In this document: positions 35,793 through 43,880 of the stretch, one piece after another
Numbering within the stretch: the stretch's first letter is position 1
Layout: every line of letters begins with the position of its first letter
NCBI GenBank assembly: GCA_029550685.1
Contig: JAKPGY010000115.1
Span: forward strand, 31,546 to 95,545
DNA length: 64,000 bases
Direction: 5' to 3'
DNA from: Bacillota bacterium
GTDB lineage: Bacteria; Bacillota; Syntrophomonadia; Syntrophomonadales; Syntrophomonadaceae
Position numbers and translations under genes: made by a program
The notes under the pieces: model-generated
Told to the model about the DNA's origin: nothing
The model's input: only the letters and a program-made list of their open reading frames with translations
Database searches by the model: none

Positions 35793-35810
35793 AATAATTA
35801 TAAACCTTCT

Positions 35811-35886
35811 AGGCCAGCCCTAAAGATATTTACTTAAGGTCAAGATTTATCCTTGAGATTTAGTAAACATCTTTAGAAGCTGGCCT
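35811..35886. repeat. Long imperfect inverted repeat / giant stem-loop after rbgA
   Basis: AGGCCAGC (35811) with GCTGGCCT (35879-35886), TAAAGAT (35821) with ATCTTTA (35869), TTTACT (35829) with AGTAAA (35862), TCAAG (35840) with CTTGA (35852): four nested segments separated by small internal loops. Only a weak T-rich tail follows. May be a bidirectional terminator or a structured RNA. Confidence 0.75.
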
Positions 35887-36061
35887 TTGCTTTATTTCTG
35901 GATGGCTTATTTTCCACTAGTTTGTTGAAAGGATCGGTAAGGACCTGATTTTTATCGAAAATTAGGCAGGATTTTTATTGCTGTACCCGAATATAAATAC
36001 ACAAGCAGTAATAAGTATTATAACTGTAAGTTATATAATATCGGGGAGGTAATAGGATATT

Positions 36062-37132
36062 ATGGACAGAGGCAAATGGTTTATATTGATTGCTGGCCTA
36101 TGCATTGGCGCCATTGCAGCGGTATTAGTCAAACTCGGTAATCCACCTAATATGGGTTTTTGTATCGCCTGTTTCCAACGGGATATCGCTGGAGCCCTCG
36201 GTCTGCACCGGGCTGGTGTGGTTCAATATGTCCGCCCTGAGATAATTGGTCTTTTGTTCGGCGCTATGATAACCTCCATGTTCGCTGGAGAGTTTAAGAC
36301 TAGAGGCGGATCTTCCACCTTGGTGCGCTTTTTCATGGGCGTTTTTATGATGATCGGAGCTCTGGTATTTTTAGGATGCCCTTTGCGCGATGTACTGCGC
36401 ATGGCTGGCGGAGACTATAATGCCGTAGTGGGACTGCTGGGTTTTATTGCCGGAGTGGCCACCGGAGTATTCTTCCTGCGGCGGGGATTCAACCTGGGAC
36501 GGGCTGAGTATAGCCACAGCAATGTAGGCGGGCTGTTGCTGCCGCTATTTTTTGCGTTTTTACTGTTCCTGCTGCTAAAAGGTACCGTTTTTAATCCGGA
36601 AGCTGGCGGACCGCTATTCTTCAGCAAAGAAGGGCCAGGTTCTATGGCTGCTCCGGTAGCTATTTCCCTGGTAGCGGGTTTAATCGTGGGCTTTTTGGCT
36701 CAGCGCACTCGGCTGTGTATGAGCGGGGGCATTCGAGATTTTATACTGATTCGCGATAATTACCTGCTGTTAGGTTTCATAGGCATATTCCTGGGAGCAC
36801 TGATCTTAAACATAGTTTTTGGCTTCTTTAAGCCTGGATTTAATGATCAGCCCATCGCCCATACCATGCATATCTGGAACTTCCTGGGCTTATACCTGGT
36901 GGGATTAACCGCCACCCTTCTGGGAGGATGTCCGCTGCGCCAGCTGATTCTTTCCGGAGAAGGCGATATTGATGCTGCTGCGGTAGTGGTAGGCATGTTA
37001 GTTGGAGCGGCTTTCAGTCATAATTTCTTATTTGCAGCCAGCGCTGCCGGGGTACCAACTTATGGTCAGATTGCTTGTATAATCGGCATTTTGGTAATGG
37101 GTTGGATAGGCTGGAGCTATCGAGAAGCTTAG
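36062..37132 (+). CDS. YedE-type sulfur/selenium membrane transporter
   Basis: A 356-residue polytopic protein of the YeeE/YedE (TsuA) family, with about ten hydrophobic helices in two pseudo-repeats. Conserved cysteines are visible: GFCIACFQRD near residue 34, FLGCPLRD, LCMSGGIRDF and LGGCPLRQ. In TsuA such cysteines relay thiosulfate; YedE is linked to selenium metabolism in other bacteria. The TusA-like gene starts 11 bases after. ATG 36062 has GGGGAGG upstream. Substrate cannot be decided from sequence. Confidence 0.88.
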   Translation: MDRGKWFILIAGLCIGAIAAVLVKLGNPPNMGFCIACFQRDIAGALGLHRAGVVQYVRPEIIGLLFGAMITSMFAGEFKTRGGSSTLVRFFMGVFMMIGALVFLGCPLRDVLRMAGGDYNAVVGLLGFIAGVATGVFFLRRGFNLGRAEYSHSNVGGLLLPLFFAFLLFLLLKGTVFNPEAGGPLFFSKEGPGSMAAPVAISLVAGLIVGFLAQRTRLCMSGGIRDFILIRDNYLLLGFIGIFLGALILNIVFGFFKPGFNDQPIAHTMHIWNFLGLYLVGLTATLLGGCPLRQLILSGEGDIDAAAVVVGMLVGAAFSHNFLFAASAAGVPTYGQIACIIGILVMGWIGWSYREA

Positions 37133-37143
37133 GAGGTTTGAAT

Positions 37144-37356
37144 ATGGAAAAAATTGATGTAAGAGGATTAAGCTGCCCAATGCCGGTTATTAGAACGAAA
37201 AAAGCTATGGATCAAGGGGCTCAGGAGTTACTGGTGGTGGGGACCAGCCAGGTATCAAAGGAAAATGTATTGAAACTGGCGGCTTCGCAGGGTTACCAGG
37301 CCGAACTGGTCGTAAATGGCAAAGATAACTGGGAAATGAAACTAATCCGCCAATAA
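37144..37356 (+). CDS. TusA/SirA-like sulfurtransferase
   Basis: A 70-residue TusA-fold protein with the active-site motif CPMPVIRTKKAM; the cysteine at residue 13 would carry a persulfide or selenide. Lacks the second domain of the ~200-residue YedF. Paired with the YedE-type transporter, it probably accepts the transported sulfur or selenium species. ATG 37144 follows TTAGGAGG. Confidence 0.92.
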   Translation: MEKIDVRGLSCPMPVIRTKKAMDQGAQELLVVGTSQVSKENVLKLAASQGYQAELVVNGKDNWEMKLIRQ

Positions 37357-37401
37357 TTAGGCATTTGGGGGCAGACTATTTAGGTTCATCGCGATACAAT
37401 A

Positions 37402-37437
37402 AAGGAGAATCCGTTAAAAAGGGTTCTCCTTATTTTA
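37402..37437 (+). terminator. Intrinsic terminator after the YedE-TusA pair
   Basis: AAGGAGAATCC (37402-37412) pairs with GGGTTCTCCTT (37421-37431) with one T-G, then a T-rich tail. Confidence 0.8.
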
Positions 37438-37440
37438 TTA

Positions 37441-37629
37441 TTATGAAAATGGGTTGGGGAAGTGTCAGTGTAGTGTGACACTGCAGCCCTCAGTTTCACC
37501 GTGTGTGGCAACGGCTTGTCGTAGGTAACTCGCCCGGCTAATACTCCTGCTTAAGCCGTGCAGCGATGTTTTCATTCAACGTAGCCTACATACAGGTGAT
37601 AATAGCTAGAAGCAAAGGTGGACCAGCAT
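37441..37629 (+). other. Structured leader upstream of the CapA-like gene
   Basis: Contains AGTGTCA/TGACACT (about 37461-37483) and ACGGCTT/AAGCCGT (about 37511-37558), suggesting a folded 5' leader of about 150 bases. It matches no riboswitch consensus that I can recall. Confidence 0.4.
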
Positions 37630-38811
37630 TTGAATAGGAATACGGTAATAATACTATTGCTAATATGCCTGGGCTTAACCAGTTCCTACTGGATTAATAT
37701 GTCTTTAACCCGGCAGCAGGATATTGCTCCTGCATCAGGTACCGTTGATCCTAAGCCTGAGTCAGAGCCAGAACCAAAAGTGGAGACCATTACCTTACTG
37801 GCGACTGGAGATTGTTTGATGCATAACACCCAGATTTGGTCAGGTCAGCGGTCGGACGGCAGCTATAATTTTGATGCCTTTTTTAAGCAAGTACAGCCTA
37901 TCATTGCCGCAGCTGATTACAGCTCTACGAATTTCGAAGCGCCTATGGCGGGGGCAGCGAGTGGTTACACTGGTTATCCTCTCTTCAACAGTCCTGATGA
38001 AATGGCATTGGCTTTGAAGGGAGCGGGATTCGATTTGGTGGTGACTGCCAACAATCACATTCTAGATCGCGGAGCCCAGGGAGCCTTACGCACTTTGCAA
38101 GTTCTGGAACAGTCCGGTTTGGATACAGTGGGTGCTTATTCCAGCCAGGAAGCCAGTCAAGAATATCTCATCAAAAACTTAAAAGGGGTTCGGGTAGGCT
38201 ACCTGGCATATACCTACAGTACCAACGGTATAACGGTACCGGCAGATAAACCTTACCTGGTCAACTTTTTGGATCGGGACCGGATACTGAATGATATTAA
38301 TGCCTTAAGACCCCGGGTAGATGTACTGGTTTTAGTTCTGCACTGGGGGGTGGAGTACAGTCCTCAGCCTACGGAGGAACAGAAGACATTGGCACGGGAA
38401 TTCTGTGCCGCCGGAGCCGATATCATACTGGGCAGTCATCCTCATGTTATCCAGACCATGGAAGTTATTCCTGTGGAAGACCGGAATTGTTTCGTTATTT
38501 ATTCCATGGGCAACTTCATCAGCCACCAGCGGGGACTGGAGCGCAACAGCGGTGTTATTTTGCAGATGAAATTCAGCAAAAACCTGACCCGCAACGAAAC
38601 CAAACTGATCAAGGTGGACTACATACCCACTTATAGTCACTCCTACTATGACAATGGTCGACAGCAGTTCAGAGTAGTTCCGGTAGAAGAGACTATTCGC
38701 AGGATAGAACAGGGAGAAGAACCTTATCTTAACCGGGGAGACATTCCTACCCTGCAAGCTGTATTGAACCATACTCGCAGCCAATTAGGAGAAGGATATA
38801 ACTTTAATTAA
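37630..38811 (+). CDS. CapA family protein (poly-gamma-glutamate synthesis-type metallophosphatase)
   Basis: About 393 residues: an N-terminal membrane anchor (VIILLLICLGLTSSYWI), a Pro/Glu-rich linker, then a PGA_cap calcineurin-like domain with LLATGDCLMHN, STNFEAPM, TANNHILDRG, VLHWGVEYSPQPT, GSHPHVIQTME and YSMGNFI. CapA/PgsA proteins are cell-surface and needed for poly-glutamate or related polymers in some species; no capBC genes are here, so the substrate is open. TTG 37630 is preferred because AAAGGTGG is eight bases upstream; GTG 37618 lies in the SD. Confidence 0.9.
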   Translation: MNRNTVIILLLICLGLTSSYWINMSLTRQQDIAPASGTVDPKPESEPEPKVETITLLATGDCLMHNTQIWSGQRSDGSYNFDAFFKQVQPIIAAADYSSTNFEAPMAGAASGYTGYPLFNSPDEMALALKGAGFDLVVTANNHILDRGAQGALRTLQVLEQSGLDTVGAYSSQEASQEYLIKNLKGVRVGYLAYTYSTNGITVPADKPYLVNFLDRDRILNDINALRPRVDVLVLVLHWGVEYSPQPTEEQKTLAREFCAAGADIILGSHPHVIQTMEVIPVEDRNCFVIYSMGNFISHQRGLERNSGVILQMKFSKNLTRNETKLIKVDYIPTYSHSYYDNGRQQFRVVPVEETIRRIEQGEEPYLNRGDIPTLQAVLNHTRSQLGEGYNFN

Positions 38812-38822
38812 CAGTAAATAGG

Positions 38823-38847
38823 AAACGAGGCAAAAATCGTTTTTTTT
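38823..38847 (+). terminator. Possible weak terminator after the CapA-like gene
   Basis: AAACGA (38823-38828) pairs with TCGTTT (38837-38842), running into eight T. Short stem. Confidence 0.45.
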
Positions 38848-38894
38848 CGCTATGATATATAATAGAGCCAATACTTAAAGTTGAGGGGATATAG

Positions 38895-40850
38895 ATGGAA
38901 TACGAGCATCTTCTGGCACCAGCCTTTATCGGCGAACGATGGATCAAGAATCGGGTAGTTATGGCACCTATGGCGACTGGATTTGCAGCCAACAGCGGAG
39001 AGGTTACCGATACCCTGGTTGCTTATTATGAAAGGCGGGCCCGGGGTGGAGTTGGAACTATTATTATAGAAGCTGCCTGTGTAGATGGCACCGTTGGACG
39101 GGAAGGGATGCAGCAGATACGTATTGATAGTCCGGTGTATATAGCTGGATTGTCTCGACTGGCTAAAGCCATTCAAAGCTATGGATGCGCGGCTTTTATT
39201 CAATTGTTTCATGCAGGCCGGCAAACTGCTGAACTGATTACCCAGGGACAAGCTCCGGTGGCTCCCAGTGCTATTCCCTGTCCCATCATGCGCACTATGC
39301 CTAGGGAGCTGACTACAACCGAAGTAGAAGAAATCAGGAATAAATTTATTAACGCAGCTTTTTTAGCCTCTCAGGCTGGTTTCGATGGAGTGGAGATTCA
39401 TGCTGCTCACGGTTATCTGGTCAATCAATTTCTTTCTCCTGATACTAACCTGCGTACTGATAAATACGGGGGCAGTCTGGAAAATCGTATGCGGTTTTTA
39501 CTGGAAATCGTAACTGGAATAAAACAACTGTGCCCGCAACTGCTGCTGTCAGTTCGTCTCAATCTGGATGACTTTACACCCGGCGGTCTGAAACTGACAG
39601 AAAGCCTGCAGATCTGTCAATCCTTGGAACAGGCCGGCATACATGTGCTGCATGTTTCCTGTGGGACCTATCCTTCGGGTTTGAATAGTATTGAGCCTTC
39701 CTCATACCCGGAAGGCTGGAGGATGTACCTGGCTCAGGAAGCTAAAAAGGTGGTCAGTATTCCGGTGATTGGTGGGGGGATGATACGCCAGCCCGCTTTT
39801 GCTGAACAGGTGTTGAAAAATGGCCAGGCTGATTTTGTGTTTCTGGCTCGTCCGTTACTGGCTGACCCGGATTGGGTGCAAAAAGCTGCTCAAGGGCGGG
39901 ACCGGGATATCCGTCCCTGCATAGTATGCAACCAGTGTATTGGTAACAAGTTTAAGGGTTTGTCTTTGCACTGTACAGTCAATCCCCATGTGGGAAAAGA
40001 AAAAGAGCCGCCTATCATTTCCTATAGGAAAGGCAGCCGGCGCAAGGCGGTGGTGATAGGCAGCGGACCAGCGGGTATCCAGGCAGCTCTGACCCTGGAT
40101 CGATATGGATTAAAGGTAGTTTTATACGAGCAGGAGAGTAAAATAGGGGGGATGCTTAATCTGGCTTCTATTCCTCCTTATAAATACCGCATTAAGCATT
40201 ACCGGGATTACTTGCAGCACTGCCTGCAGCAATCCGGTGTGGAGACTATCCTGGGGCACAAGTATGTTCCTGGTGATCTGTCTATTGACAATCCAGATTA
40301 TGTGGTGGTAGCCAGCGGTTCCCTTCCCCGTATCCCTGAGCAATGGAAATATTCAGCTGGCGGAAAAGGATATACGGTTAATGAGTTATTCGAAAGGCCT
40401 CAGGTAGTCGAAGGGAAAACTGCAGTAGTAGTGGGAGGAGGCCTAACTGGCTGTGAAGCCGCTGATTACCTGGCAACTAACGGAAAGCAGGTAATTCTTC
40501 TCGAACAGCAGGGTCAGCTGGCTCCCTCAATGGAAAAGAAAAATCGCCGGGATCTGCTGAACCGGCTGCGAGCTGCCGGCGTTGTAATCAAACTGGATAC
40601 TAAGGTCACTGATATTGATAATGGTCGTATGCAGCTGGTTGATTCCCAGGGCATGGTGGAGACTTTTGATACGGATATCATAGTGTTTGCTATGGGGTAC
40701 AAGCCCAACTGTGGACTCTACGAGCAGTTGCGTCGTATTCACCCCCGGGTATATATAGCCGGAGATGCCGGACATGTAGGTGACATTCGCACTGCGGTAT
40801 TACAGGGGCTTAAGGTAGCTCAACAAATCTTGACAGAGGATGAATTCTAA
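38895..40850 (+). CDS. NADH:flavin oxidoreductase / 2,4-dienoyl-CoA reductase-like iron-sulfur flavoprotein
   Basis: A 651-residue enzyme of the DCR/old-yellow-enzyme class. N-terminal FMN barrel (residues 1-330; APMATGFA, HAAHGYLVNQFLSPDTNLRTDKYGGSLENRMRF), a [4Fe-4S] motif CIVCNQCIG...C at about residues 342-361, then a FAD/NAD(P) domain (VIGSGPAGIQAAL; VVGGGLTGCEAADYLA). Members reduce enoyl- or dienoyl-CoA or other activated alkenes; a fatty-acid-oxidising lifestyle would fit, but the substrate is inferred. ATG 38895 after GAGGGG; rnhB starts at the very next base after its stop. Confidence 0.92.
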   Translation: MEYEHLLAPAFIGERWIKNRVVMAPMATGFAANSGEVTDTLVAYYERRARGGVGTIIIEAACVDGTVGREGMQQIRIDSPVYIAGLSRLAKAIQSYGCAAFIQLFHAGRQTAELITQGQAPVAPSAIPCPIMRTMPRELTTTEVEEIRNKFINAAFLASQAGFDGVEIHAAHGYLVNQFLSPDTNLRTDKYGGSLENRMRFLLEIVTGIKQLCPQLLLSVRLNLDDFTPGGLKLTESLQICQSLEQAGIHVLHVSCGTYPSGLNSIEPSSYPEGWRMYLAQEAKKVVSIPVIGGGMIRQPAFAEQVLKNGQADFVFLARPLLADPDWVQKAAQGRDRDIRPCIVCNQCIGNKFKGLSLHCTVNPHVGKEKEPPIISYRKGSRRKAVVIGSGPAGIQAALTLDRYGLKVVLYEQESKIGGMLNLASIPPYKYRIKHYRDYLQHCLQQSGVETILGHKYVPGDLSIDNPDYVVVASGSLPRIPEQWKYSAGGKGYTVNELFERPQVVEGKTAVVVGGGLTGCEAADYLATNGKQVILLEQQGQLAPSMEKKNRRDLLNRLRAAGVVIKLDTKVTDIDNGRMQLVDSQGMVETFDTDIIVFAMGYKPNCGLYEQLRRIHPRVYIAGDAGHVGDIRTAVLQGLKVAQQILTEDEF

Positions 40851-41540
40851 GTGCGCACAAGACAGGCTGGTTTAACTCCGGAGGAATTTCACCGCTTAGA
40901 AGGCATGATGAAGTATGAGTACCAGGCAGCATTCAATGGATACCAATATATAGCCGGTCTGGATGAGGCCGGACGCGGGCCCCTGGCCGGACCAGTAGTA
41001 GCAGGGGCAGTGATCTTGCCGGATACTTTTGCCATAGCGGGAATCAATGATTCTAAACAATTAAATCCTACCCTGCGGCGAGAACTGGCTTCTGAAATAA
41101 AAAAGCAGGCCATCTCCTGGGCGGTGGTTTCCGTATATCCTCCCTATCTGGACAAGATCAATATCTACCAGGCTACCATTCAAGCCATGCAGCTAGCGGT
41201 AAAAAATTTATATCCCCAGCCTGATTATCTCCTCATTGATGCCCTTAAATTACCCGATATACATATTAAACAGCAATCTATTATCAAGGGAGATACCTTG
41301 AGCATATCCATTGCTGCCGCCTCCATCTTGGCTAAGGTGGAACGGGATAATGCCATGGAAGCTTTCGACCATCTGTATCCGGGCTATGGGTTTGCCCGTC
41401 ACAAGGGCTATGCTACCAAAGAGCATATACAGATCCTTTTGGAAAAGGGGCCCTGTCCCATACACCGGGAAAGCTTCGAGCCAGTTAAATCACTGATTAA
41501 GGGGGAAACTTATGGAGAACAACCTACTCTCTTTGAATAG
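40851..41540 (+). CDS. rnhB: Ribonuclease HII
   Basis: A 229-residue RNase HII with the active-site block IAGLDEAGRGPLAGPVVAGAVIL, then DSKQL, LLIDALKLP, and KGDTLSISIAAASILAKVERD. Removes RNA from RNA-DNA hybrids and misincorporated ribonucleotides. GTG 40851 directly follows the previous stop; SD is poor, and the RLEGMMKYE segment before the catalytic domain is family-typical, supporting this start over internal ATGs. Overlaps the next gene by 29 bases. Confidence 0.95.
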   Translation: MRTRQAGLTPEEFHRLEGMMKYEYQAAFNGYQYIAGLDEAGRGPLAGPVVAGAVILPDTFAIAGINDSKQLNPTLRRELASEIKKQAISWAVVSVYPPYLDKINIYQATIQAMQLAVKNLYPQPDYLLIDALKLPDIHIKQQSIIKGDTLSISIAAASILAKVERDNAMEAFDHLYPGYGFARHKGYATKEHIQILLEKGPCPIHRESFEPVKSLIKGETYGEQPTLFE

Positions 41541-43146
41541 GGTGTTTCTTAATATAACTAATCCTGCTGATAGGCGGGGCCTAGTGATTAATAAGGGGGA
41601 TATCCTGCGCGGTGTGGTTCAGGAAGTTGATACCAACGGGTTGGTCCGGGTGTTAATTCAGGGGCGATTGATTGAAGCTATAGCTGAAGCACAGGTGAAC
41701 AACGGACAAAACCTTAATTTACTGGTGGAGGAAGTGCGCCCCGGTCGTATTACCTTGAAAGTTCTAACCCCGGAAGCCATAAACCGCTTAGAACAAGCCA
41801 ACCTGGCCAGTCAGCTTAAGGAACTAGGCTTAATTCCAAGTGAGGAAAACATCAGATTGGCTCGCACTCTGCTGGAGAACCAGCTGCCTGTTAACCGAGC
41901 GACCATGGGTCAGGCGGTGCAACTACTGCAGCATCTAGGCGGCAGTACTCCGGAGACCACCAGGTTAGCAGCTTTGGTGGTAAGACATAATATCCCGGTC
42001 AGTCCCGAGCTGCTGGAAAGACTAATGAGCTTTTTCAATTCCAAACCAGATCTCGCCAACCTCTATCAACAGCTCAGCCGTATATTAGTACGTGTCCAAT
42101 CCATGCCGGAACCAGCCCTTAGATTTAGCCCGACACCGGTGGGAGGTAGTATAGCTGTTACAACCCAGCCTGATGCCCGAGCTGTTGCAACTCCGCCTGA
42201 TGTCCGGGCTGCTGGCAGCCTGTCGACGGTTGATCCCAGCGCTTCAAGCAGAATCCTGTCCAGCCAGGTTTCCGCAGATGTAAGCTTGTTCAAAGGAACA
42301 ACTACGGCAGGAATAAACCAGCCTGAGAATTCAGCTTCAGGTACCGCCAATCGTCTGGGACCCGGAGCTTTTACTTCCAACTTCCAGCCAGCAGTGGGAG
42401 AGACTGCTAACCAAATCCCTGCCAGTTCTTCCAGCTTGCCCGCTGCCAATACTGTCGTTATCAGTAAGCTGTGGACTTTAGTGCAGGCGCTTTTGGAGAA
42501 TATGATGGTGGGAGGAGATGCAACTGCTAAGCCTATACAAACCCAGCTTCAGCAATTAATGCTGTCACGGCCTGATCTCCTGCAGGGATTGCTCCTGACG
42601 GAATCGGTTTTGGAGACCACCGTGCCGGAAAATCATCCGTTACGGGAATTAATGACGATAATAAAAAGCCTGGAATATGAACTGAGCGGGCAGCAGATGG
42701 TCAATACATTGAGTCGTTTTGCACCGGATAACAATTTTCCAATGTTATACTTAACCTTTCCTTTTCAGATAGACCATAACCAGTATACTATGTGTGAGCT
42801 GCGCTTGCACCGGGACCGTCATCCCCAGACAAGTCAGGAAAAAGATTCCCTACGAATAGCAGTTTCCCTGGATACTCCTCAGATGGGTATCGTGCTGTTT
42901 CACGTTGCCTGGAAAAGGGTGGGGATTTTAGACATCCAGGCGGTGGTGGAAAAGGAAGCGGTCCGTATATTTTTACAAAACCACTGGTCAGAGCTTAGCA
43001 CAAGTCTGGAGCAAAGAGGATACCGGGTCAATAATCTGGGCATTAAGGTTGCCGGTGTGCGTAACGAAGCGGAACCCCTTCGTCCGGCTTTGCCATCGGC
43101 TTCAGTATCTAATATTAGCCCTATAAGTATTGACATAACCATTTGA
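41512..43146 (+). CDS. FliK-like protein (YlqG position), function unknown
   Basis: A 544-residue protein. The N terminus (GDILRGVVQEVDTNGLVRVLIQGRLIEA) is beta-rich, the middle (about residues 200-330) is Ala/Pro/Ser/Thr-rich and low in complexity, and the C-terminal 130 residues (LPMLYLTFPFQ-type strands, DTPQMGIVLFHVAW, LSTSLEQRGYRVNNLGIKV) have the shape of the flagellar hook-length (FliK) C-terminal domain. No flagellar operon is nearby. It occupies the place of ylqG between rnhB and the FlhB-like ylqH of Bacillus. The ATG at 41512 has GGGGGAAAC upstream and lies inside rnhB. Confidence 0.75.
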   Translation: MENNLLSLNRVFLNITNPADRRGLVINKGDILRGVVQEVDTNGLVRVLIQGRLIEAIAEAQVNNGQNLNLLVEEVRPGRITLKVLTPEAINRLEQANLASQLKELGLIPSEENIRLARTLLENQLPVNRATMGQAVQLLQHLGGSTPETTRLAALVVRHNIPVSPELLERLMSFFNSKPDLANLYQQLSRILVRVQSMPEPALRFSPTPVGGSIAVTTQPDARAVATPPDVRAAGSLSTVDPSASSRILSSQVSADVSLFKGTTTAGINQPENSASGTANRLGPGAFTSNFQPAVGETANQIPASSSSLPAANTVVISKLWTLVQALLENMMVGGDATAKPIQTQLQQLMLSRPDLLQGLLLTESVLETTVPENHPLRELMTIIKSLEYELSGQQMVNTLSRFAPDNNFPMLYLTFPFQIDHNQYTMCELRLHRDRHPQTSQEKDSLRIAVSLDTPQMGIVLFHVAWKRVGILDIQAVVEKEAVRIFLQNHWSELSTSLEQRGYRVNNLGIKVAGVRNEAEPLRPALPSASVSNISPISIDITI

Positions 43147-43156
43147 GGTGAGCCGT

Positions 43157-43453
43157 ATGAAGCAGGATAAACAGGATAAAACAGATATAGACCGGGCTGT
43201 AGCCCTGGGATATGATCCTGAGAGGGATGAGGCTCCCCGGGTGCTGGCCAAAGGCAGCGGAATTATTGCGGAAAACATTCGCCGACTGGCTCAGGAACAT
43301 GGCATACCCATACATGAGGACCAACTGCTGACCGATTACCTGATGGCTTTGGATCTTTACCAGGAGATTCCTCCCGAGGTCTATCCGGTAGTTGCGGAAA
43401 TACTCGCTTTCATATATCGTATGAATCAAAAGTTCAACTCTAATGAGGCATGA
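43157..43453 (+). CDS. ylqH: FlhB C-terminal-like protein (YlqH)
   Basis: A 98-residue stand-alone homologue of the cytoplasmic part of FlhB after its NPTH cleavage site: RAVALGYDPERDEAPRVLAKGSGIIAENIRRLAQEHGIPIHED...LYQEIPPEVYPVVAEILAFIY. Lacks membrane helices and the autocleavage motif. Follows the FliK-like gene, a pairing that mirrors the FliK-FlhB substrate-switch partners of flagella. ATG 43157 after GAGGTG. Role outside flagella unknown. Confidence 0.9.
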   Translation: MKQDKQDKTDIDRAVALGYDPERDEAPRVLAKGSGIIAENIRRLAQEHGIPIHEDQLLTDYLMALDLYQEIPPEVYPVVAEILAFIYRMNQKFNSNEA

Positions 43454-43456
43454 CTT

Positions 43457-43804
43457 ATGCGAAAAAAAGTCGGTAACCAGGGCGAAGAACTGGCGGTTCA
43501 GTATTTGCGACAGGAAGGGTATCGCATACTGAACCGTAATTATTACAGCCGCTATGGTGAAATTGATGTTATTTGTGAGCGCAATGGAGACATCATATTT
43601 GTAGAAGTAAAAACCAGAAGAAGTGACCGCTTTGGCAGCGCTGAGGAATCAGTTACCCCGACCAAGCAGCAGCGCCTCAGAAAAACGGCACTGCACTACC
43701 TGCAGCAAAAGAAACAGCCTTTTAAAGAGTTGCATTTTGACGTGATCACAGTGCGTTTAGGAGGACCAAAGCCGGTGATCAATCATATCAAAAGTGCATT
43801 TTAG
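43457..43804 (+). CDS. yraN: UPF0102 family nuclease-like protein YraN
   Basis: A 115-residue protein with an endonuclease-like fold: GNQGEELAVQYLRQEGYRILNRNYYSRYGEIDVICERNGDIIFVEVKTRR. The E/D...EVK arrangement is that of restriction-type nucleases, but activity is not established. Starts three bases after the ylqH stop; found beside rnhB in most Firmicutes. Confidence 0.95.
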   Translation: MRKKVGNQGEELAVQYLRQEGYRILNRNYYSRYGEIDVICERNGDIIFVEVKTRRSDRFGSAEESVTPTKQQRLRKTALHYLQQKKQPFKELHFDVITVRLGGPKPVINHIKSAF

Positions 43805-43880
43805 TCAGGTATAAGCTGAACATAGTGCCTGTGTACCTGAACCTGCAGTAGCAAGTAAAAGATAGGAGAGGATATTGGCA

